Source: Osmia lignaria lignaria
Taxonomy: Eukaryota; Arthropoda; Insecta; Hymenoptera; Megachilidae
Length of the DNA: 64,000 nt
Assembly: GCF_051020975.1 (NCBI RefSeq)
Contig: NC_135039.1
Coordinates: 11,072,692-11,136,691 of the forward strand
Reading direction: 5' to 3'
Shown: piece after piece, positions 58,001 to 64,000 of the stretch
How the letters are laid out: every line of letters starts with the position of its first letter
How positions within the stretch are numbered: the first letter of the stretch is position 1
Made by a program: the position numbers and the translations under genes
The notes under the pieces: generated by a model
The model's input: only the letters and a program-made list of their open reading frames with translations
Told to the model about the DNA's origin: nothing
Databases searched by the model: none

Positions 58001-59166
58001 AATGACTAATAGCAGCTCTACTTTTTCTAGGTGACCTCCGGCAGACCACTCTACCCACGTGTTCACCTGGAATTTCCTTGGAAGCAACAAATAGCCTTGG
58101 AATTTTATTTAGAAAATAGTCTTTGATGCATTGATGTTAAACGCGTAGTTACACACAATGTTCATAGTTTTATTGAAAATGTATAGAGAGACTGTATCGG
58201 TAAGTAGAAATGACATAATCGTTCATAGATCGTTCGAAGACAGAAGCCAGGAAAAATGAAAGTAAACGAGACAGGGAACTTCCACGCTGTCACTCTATAG
58301 CTCGTTCCACTTGAAAATCAAAGGAAGAATGATTCTTGAAAATGTAAACATTATAGGGAACCTTGGGCTGTGTTTCCAAATGGCACCCATAAAAATTGAG
58401 AACTAAGGTTCGGTATATAACCTAAATTGACTACTAGAAACCGATTAAAGTTGGTTTCTGAGCTGGATATTTCACCGTTTTCGAGATTATGTTAGGTTAG
58501 GTCAGTAAACTTAATTCGAAAATTAAACATTCTATTCCATAACTGTTGCGGAGTGGAAATTAATAAATAAAATTAAATAATTTATACATGTATACGATTT
58601 GGTGTATGCGCGGTACCAAATAGCGCATGCGCAGTATCGAATAGCGCATGCGCAGTACCAAAATTGTCCAAAAATTTCTTACCACGATATCTCAAAAACA
58701 CTAAAACATCCAGCTTTGAAACTAATCGGTTTCTTGTAGTCAATTTAGGTTATATACCGAACCTGGGTTCTCAATTTTTATGGGGGCCATTGGGAAACTT
58801 ATCCAAACCTTGAACTAACATATGGATAAATTTAATGTTACACGAACGCATAGATTTTTATAATGTTCCTCGTGCGTGCAAATAACGTTTAGCTTCGAGG
58901 GTAAGCAAGCGGAACATCATTCATGGTTCACGGTATAGCTGTGTTTCGCTTTCGCTGGACGTTCCTGCACGTGTACCTCGTACAATCACGTACCCACACG
59001 CTTGCAGAAGCGCGTCAGCTGAGCGACTCGTGCATCGTACTCTTTCATCTTGCCAGTCGGCCTTCCTGCTTCTTCGAGAGCGGTTCGAATGGCAGGTCTT
59101 TCCCGCGTGATTTGACGCGTCGTAAAGTGATTTGAAAAAAGATATTCATCGCAAACGACGATCATC
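55052..59166. other. Intergenic region upstream of the JHBP-like gene
   Basis: No gene recognised with confidence. At 55410-55830 there are short open stretches on both strands with plausible splice signals (e.g. ATGGCGTCCTCTTCAGG at 55412 on +, and a GTAAGT donor on the minus strand near 55641), but no combination gives a recognisable protein. At 58380-58800 an inverted repeat (ACCTAAATTGACTACTAGAA against its inverse near 58735-58755) encloses two GCGCATGCGC palindromes, and a GGTTA run lies at 58493. The rest is AT-rich. Confidence 0.5.
58375..58800. mobile_element. Inverted-repeat element containing GCGCATGCGC palindromes
   Basis: Left arm (GTTTCCAAATGGCACCCATA, GGTATATAACCTAAATTGAC, AACCGATTAAAG) and right arm (GGTTTCTTGTAGTCAATTTA, GGTTATATACCGAACC, TTTTTATGGGGGCCATTGGG) are inverted copies. 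The centre has two GCGCATGCGC sites. No coding content. Confidence 0.7.
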
Positions 59167-62100
59167 ATGCGATTCCATCTGGACCGAGGAATGATTCTGT
59201 TGATCGCGTTGGCACTCCAGGCGGTCTCCTCGAATTCGGACGAGCCAGTGCCGTCGATCATCGATGGAATTGGGAATGTTGCCAACAGTGCGACAAATCT
59301 TCGTGAGTTTTCTTCCTTTCTTTGATATAACTATTTTGTTTCATTGTTCTTGTTGTTGAAGGGGCCTAGACTTGTGATTGTCTTGCTTGGATCCTTTATG
59401 GGAGCTGAAATATTGGATCCTTCTTTGATGAGGGATCTATGGACGTGTCTTTGGTTTCGTTGAATTAGAGCAACAGGTTGTTCTAGATGTTTTCTGAATG
59501 GAATGTTATACGTACACTATTGTCAACCAGTTTGGAAACAGAGATTTAAATAAATAATTCAACTGCATTGCATAAAATATATACTTCACCTATATAGTAA
59601 TATATTAGAATTAAGGAAAAGAACACAATGTAGAATCACTTATAGTACAATTTTTATTATTTTTTAAAATTCAAATGTTTCCAAACTTCTTGGCTGAAGA
59701 AAATTAAGGTTTTAGAGGGGAATGGGAATTGTATAGTTATCTTCAAGCCTAATCCAGACATTCAGGATAACAAATTTCATTCAGCTGTTTTCAGTTTCTC
59801 CTTTTGTCTCCTCTGTTTTGATGTGGAATGAGCTTTACAGTAGTAGTATATTTGCTTTACTTGGGCTCTGCCTAAGATGGGCCCAGATGGGCTTTTCAGG
59901 GGAAAATCCCCTATATTGCCCTACATTGTCCTATATTGATGAGCTTTGAAAATGATTAACAGTTAGAATTATATGCTTTTAATTACAGTTACAGATACAA
60001 ACTGGAAATGTCCCATTGGTTCAATGGAGAAATGACCTGATTAACAAGTTGACATAAAATTAATTCAGGCGGAAGTGAAACGAAACCATAATGGAATTAA
60101 TACACAATCCGTTTAATACTTACACAACGAGTTTTGAACACAATATCTGATCTTGCGACGAGTAACAATTGCAACACGAATTCATCCTGGAAAAGGTTTA
60201 CCGAACGCGTAACAATCATTGATGTGTATTGGTCGAGAGCAATTGTAGCGCCGCGTTATCTCAATCAAAGCGTTAACAATAGCAATTGCTTTGTTATTCT
60301 CACGCTGCTGGACTGAATCGAATTACGTGAATCGAGGGAATCTCGTAAGCGCGCTATGTACACTGGATCGTTTTCCAACTTTTAATTTCTAGCTACAAAA
60401 AAAATTGCCTCGGTTATTCCTTTGTTTCCCTGCGTCGTGCGAGTGATTTCCCATTCTCACGGTCACTGTCACCGGCGAACGCTTAATTTTCTTCTTCTTC
60501 CGGTTCCCTAGAAGGCAGACTCAATTTCTCAAACTCTGTACCATGTTTAATCACTCACCCTGTCGTCGATAGCTGCCCAGTCTCGATGGGGAACAGGTGC
60601 CCCCTGTTCCAGAGAAAATCGCGCTGTTTACTCGTGTTTGTTCCAGTGACGGGAATCATGCAACGACAGATAGAAGTGATACACCGAGTGACGGAATCAG
60701 CCTCGAGCCTCAGTATGTGAGACTTTCATCCAACCAGCCCTTTGCAACCCTGGTTTTCAAACTCCACTCTTAATTGAATAATTAATTATAGCCACCCATC
60801 AATTCGTTATGTTCACAGGGAGGGAACCTATGAATGAATTAATCTTCCATACTTTTTAGAATGCCCTCATTTTTCAGGATCATGCTTCTACAAAATGCCT
60901 GATGATCGGTACCGAGTTTGAAAGCCTGGGTTTAGAAGAAAGCTTCTCGTAGGCGGATTTCAAGGGACTAATTGGATGGAATCATCGTGGAATGATCACG
61001 ATTGCGAAGCTTCTTCTCTGCAAGAGTAACTCTAACCTGCGGCCAGTCTTCCTGTGGGTCACTTAATGTCATGCGCACACTTGAATCCAACTTGCTGGTG
61101 AAACTGATCGCTTCCGACCTTACAGGAAAATGATTTGCCGTGTTTTTTTTAACAATTTTTCTTTTTTCTTTGTCATGAATAGTATCATTGCATATGCATT
61201 TGAAATCCAATTAATTGGAGTAAATAAATCGGGGAAAAAAATGACACGCCCAGGAGGGGGGATTCGAACCCGGGCCTTCTGCCTGCAAGGCGGATACGTT
61301 ACCACTTCACCCAAACACTCCTTGCCAAAATTTTTAACTAAACCTATATTTATGTGCATAATGAAACTTCAAACAAATATCTAAATAACTATTGAGTATC
61401 TACACCTATAATGGTATATATTCGTAAACAGAAGAACGAGATCTATAAATGTACTAACTTTCTCCTTGTGAGTCGCGAATGATATTAACTTCAATAAAGG
61501 ATGTTGAGCAATAATTTATTGAACGTACCATCTGGGCGATTATATTAGAGAGAATCTTTCACCAGCAAGCTGTAATTTCTTTTCCATTCAACTATCGCTG
61601 AATATTAACCCTCTATTTATTTTTATTCATAAGTTCCCACTTGGATACTAATTAATTACTAAGTACTAAAATCTAGAACATTTGAAACTCAAGTTCCCAA
61701 TTGGGAACGGAATGCGATAGAGGGTTAATTAATATGACAGTGATATCTTGTACTCTACCTCATTAACATATTTTTTGCTTAATAATTCAGAGAATAGAAG
61801 GTTCACCCTTTTCTGAGATGAACTAAATTTTTTAGTCTTGGGTGCATGCTGGCAGAGCGTTGGTATTAAAAAGAAAAGGGACAGAAGTTGCAGGGAGCTA
61901 TGTTGAAAACATTATTATCCAAGAGGTGAAAGCCTAAAAGCAATCATTTTCAGTAGACAGCTAATCGAACACGCTATTCTAACTGAAAATTACCAAGCAA
62001 ACCATTTACATCGGCTCTCACCGCATTTTCCATTTCCACAGCAACTGGGAGAGCATCTGAAACCCATCGCTGCGTCCACCAGCACCTGTGCGCTAGACCG

Positions 62101-63593
62101 CTTTTCCACGGACAATCGCAGTAGCGAACGCGAGCCGGGGTGAACCTAGAAGAGAAAATAGGAAGTGAAACGTGATGTTTGTTGTTTTTCCAGTCTCAAA
62201 CGCGGTGGAGAAGCCGAGGAAGCTGTTGATCAACGCGACCCGAGTCACCACCGGCTACAGTAAGTAGAAACGAAACATAGGGCAAGGTTGATTCTCTTAA
62301 CGTTGGACTAATCGCTCGAGTGGGTAGTCGACAGCGCAGCGTCCAAAGGTCTCGAGTTCAAACTGAGGCGAATCGTGGAGAAGTTTCGTGCCAGGATGCC
62401 GTACGGGATACCTGAACTTGACATCCCACCTCTGGAGCCATTGAAACTTGACGAAGTTCATATTAATATAGACAATCCGGAAATTGGCATGTAAGTTTAT
62501 ACACACTGGTGGAATTCATTCTGGACAGTTTGAATAATAATATTCTTTATTTCATATTTCTGCAGAAAATGTATATCCGCCTATGCTAAATTTGAAATTG
62601 TAATTTTTATTGTATATTAAAAGTATGGCTGTAAACGCCCTAAAATTAGAAAGCAATGATTAGAATATGTGTCCAGAATTAATTCCACCAGTGTATCTGA
62701 AGGATACACCTGAACAAGTTACTTCAATTTAATCCCCCATTAATTATAAATGCAAAGCTGTTGCTATTATGGCTAAATGTTAGAGAAGTTACACGGTGTA
62801 AAATAGAAGTTGTATTATAAATAATAGAGCTACAATTCTGTGAAACGTTGGAGGATTATATTAATCATAATAATAGCTCCACTTGATGAACCAATCTCCC
62901 TTAAAAGGTAGAAAAGTTACAACGAGTTTTTGATAAAAAATTCAGGAACATTTCAGCATTTCTTGGCTGTGGAAGAAGCCTGAAAACCTTCACCGAGGTT
63001 CGGTAAGAAGCAAGTACTTACCAAAGAATCTTTGGAAACAGTTCTTAATGGAAAAGGAACGCTTGAAAGTCGGTGAAGAAACGAATTTCATAATACTTTA
63101 ACGAACCATTGCCCAGGGAAGTTAGCCACTCCTGAATAAGCTGGCGAGGAAATGAAATTGACTTCCGGGAACTGATGCAATCTAAATATTGGAGGAGGAG
63201 AAAAGGACCTGGTTGATTTCATTCCATCTTTCATTTTCCAGGATGTCCTTGGTCATCGAAGATCTGGTGGTGCATAATCTGTCCACCTTCGTGACCAACG
63301 AGGCAAAGTTGTCTTTGCTCGGGCCCACCATTGATCTGAACCTCACCGTTCCAAAAATCTATGCCGAAGGCTACTACAACATATCTGGAGTCCTCGGCGG
63401 TATGGTCCACCTTCACGGTGCTGGCTCCTTCCAAGCAAACATCTACAATTTCATGCTCTACGTGCACACTGTGCTCGGTTACTCCAGAGGTGTCTACCTG
63501 AAGATGTTCGACGTCGACTTTTGGTTAACGTCCATGCATGTCAATTTGGAAAACTTCATGGGGGACAAAGAATTAGCTGACCTGATGAGCAAG
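59167..63593 (+). CDS. JHBP/takeout-family secreted lipid-binding protein, 3'-incomplete
   Basis: Exons 59167-59302, 60647-60712, 62194-62259, 62328-62490 (acceptor could instead place the start at 62340) and 63242-63593, all in phase; about 261 codons before the window ends. MRFHLDRGMILLIALALQAV is a signal peptide. The family signature is clear from exon 4 on: MPYGIPELDIPPLEPLKLDE, then LTVPKIYAEGYYNISG, a short glycine-rich turn, and MFDVDFWLTSMHVNLENFMG. Known members are haemolymph or antennal proteins carrying juvenile hormone or other hydrophobic ligands in a tube-shaped fold. Unusually, residues 22-90 contain no cysteine, so the N-terminal disulphide typical of the family is missing and is replaced by helix-forming sequence from two equal 66-nt exons. 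The last visible exon ends AGCAAG/gtagag at 63594; the usual C-terminal helix must lie downstream. Reading through would stop at 63635. Confidence 0.85.
61250..61324 (-). tRNA. tRNA-like sequence, anticodon TGC (Ala) if real; probably a pseudogene
   Basis: 75 nt on the minus strand: acceptor CAAGGAG pairs with CTCCTGG apart from one mismatch, A-box TGGGTGAAGTGG, anticodon loop CTTGCAG, and a perfect B-box GGTTCGAATCC with loop TTCGAAT. The T stem has two C-C mismatches and the anticodon stem one, so it is likely a decayed copy or the head of a SINE. It lies in an intron of the JHBP-like gene. Confidence 0.45.
62504..62693. mobile_element. Mariner-type miniature element, uninterrupted copy
   Basis: CACTGGTGGAATTCATTCTG at the left, CCAGAATTAATTCCACCAGT at the right, TA at the borders. 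Internal sequence (CTTTATTTCATATTTCTGCA) matches both halves of the split copy at 34660-37456. A lone right end also occurs at about 10828-10853. Intronic. Confidence 0.82.
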
Positions 63594-63687
63594 GTAGAGG
63601 AAACTGTTTCAAGTTGCAGGTTGTTGAAACAGTGAAAGCAGAATTGATATTGGTTTTGGTTTTGGTCCCCGGGCATCCCCTAGCCCA

Positions 63688-63998
63688 GGCCTGGTCGCGT
63701 GGGGGAAAACTACTCCTGAATCACATGTTCCGGTTCCCCTTCCAACACTGCTCCTTCAAGTAACATGGGACGGTTCCGACTACCGTCTCTCCGTGGGGAC
63801 AGTACCGCCGCTAGGAACTATGCTTGGGGCGCTTAGGGTTAAAAATACCCTAACCCTAAGCGCCCCAAGCATAGTTCCTAGCGGCGGTACTGTCCCCACG
63901 GAGAGAGGGTAGTTGGAACCGTCCCATCTTACTTGAAGGAGCAGCATTGGAAGGGGAACATGTGTTTCAGGAGTGGTTTTCCCCTACTTGACCAGGCC
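63688..63998. repeat. Near-perfect palindrome with arms of about 150 bp
   Basis: Left arm 63688-63839 and right arm 63845-63998 are reverse complements with few mismatches (GGCGCTTAGGGTT / AACCCTAAGCGCC at the centre, CCGCCGCTAGGAACTATGCT further out, GGCCTGGTC / GACCAGGCC outermost). The loop is only a few bases (AAAAT). It begins about 95 bp after the last visible exon of the JHBP-like gene and reaches the window edge, so it may extend. Confidence 0.95.
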
Positions 63999-64000
63999 CC

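Noticed and set aside
63231..63467. Minus-strand frame of 78 codons
   Set aside because: Antisense shadow of the JHBP-like exon 63242-63593, which has clear family motifs on the + strand.

Overview
This is a eukaryotic, intron-rich, AT-rich window from an insect genome. GT-AG introns, short exons, three recognisable animal gene families and short interstitial runs of the arthropod telomere motif (TTAGG; near 572, 44947 and 58493) all fit. A hymenopteran (bee or ant type) is my best guess, but the window does not prove it. All genes recognised with confidence lie on the + strand.

Layout. (1) 1-41775: most of a membrane adenylate cyclase of the ADCY5/ADCY6 type. About 20 coding exons were placed from reading frame, splice sites and family alignment; the 5' exons lie off the left edge. 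Both catalytic halves keep their metal- and substrate-binding residues. Its introns hold most of the mobile DNA in the window: hAT, mariner-like and TTAA-target miniature elements, a probable solo LTR, foldback elements and two minisatellites. (2) 47199-50514: a complete eight-exon major-facilitator gene of the SLC46 (proton-coupled folate transporter-like) family, 497 codons. Its large intron 2 holds tandemly amplified hAT-type elements. (3) 54743-55051: a candidate two-exon gene for a small secreted proline-rich peptide, not previously recognised to my knowledge; the second exon is convincing, the first tentative. (4) 59167 to beyond 63593: the first five exons of a haemolymph juvenile-hormone-binding/takeout-family gene with an unusual cysteine-free N-terminal part; the 3' end lies off the right edge. 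The window ends in a large near-perfect palindrome (63688-63998).

Nothing suggests that the four genes act as a unit; they look like ordinary neighbours. The most interesting signals not explained by genes are a dispersed 14-bp palindrome, ACGTAGTACTACGT (five exact and eight near copies with unrelated flanks), seven exact copies of the NRF-1-like palindrome GCGCATGCGC, and nested transposons whose target-site duplications can be read directly. Exon coordinates come from reading the sequence by eye; no alignment or database search was run.
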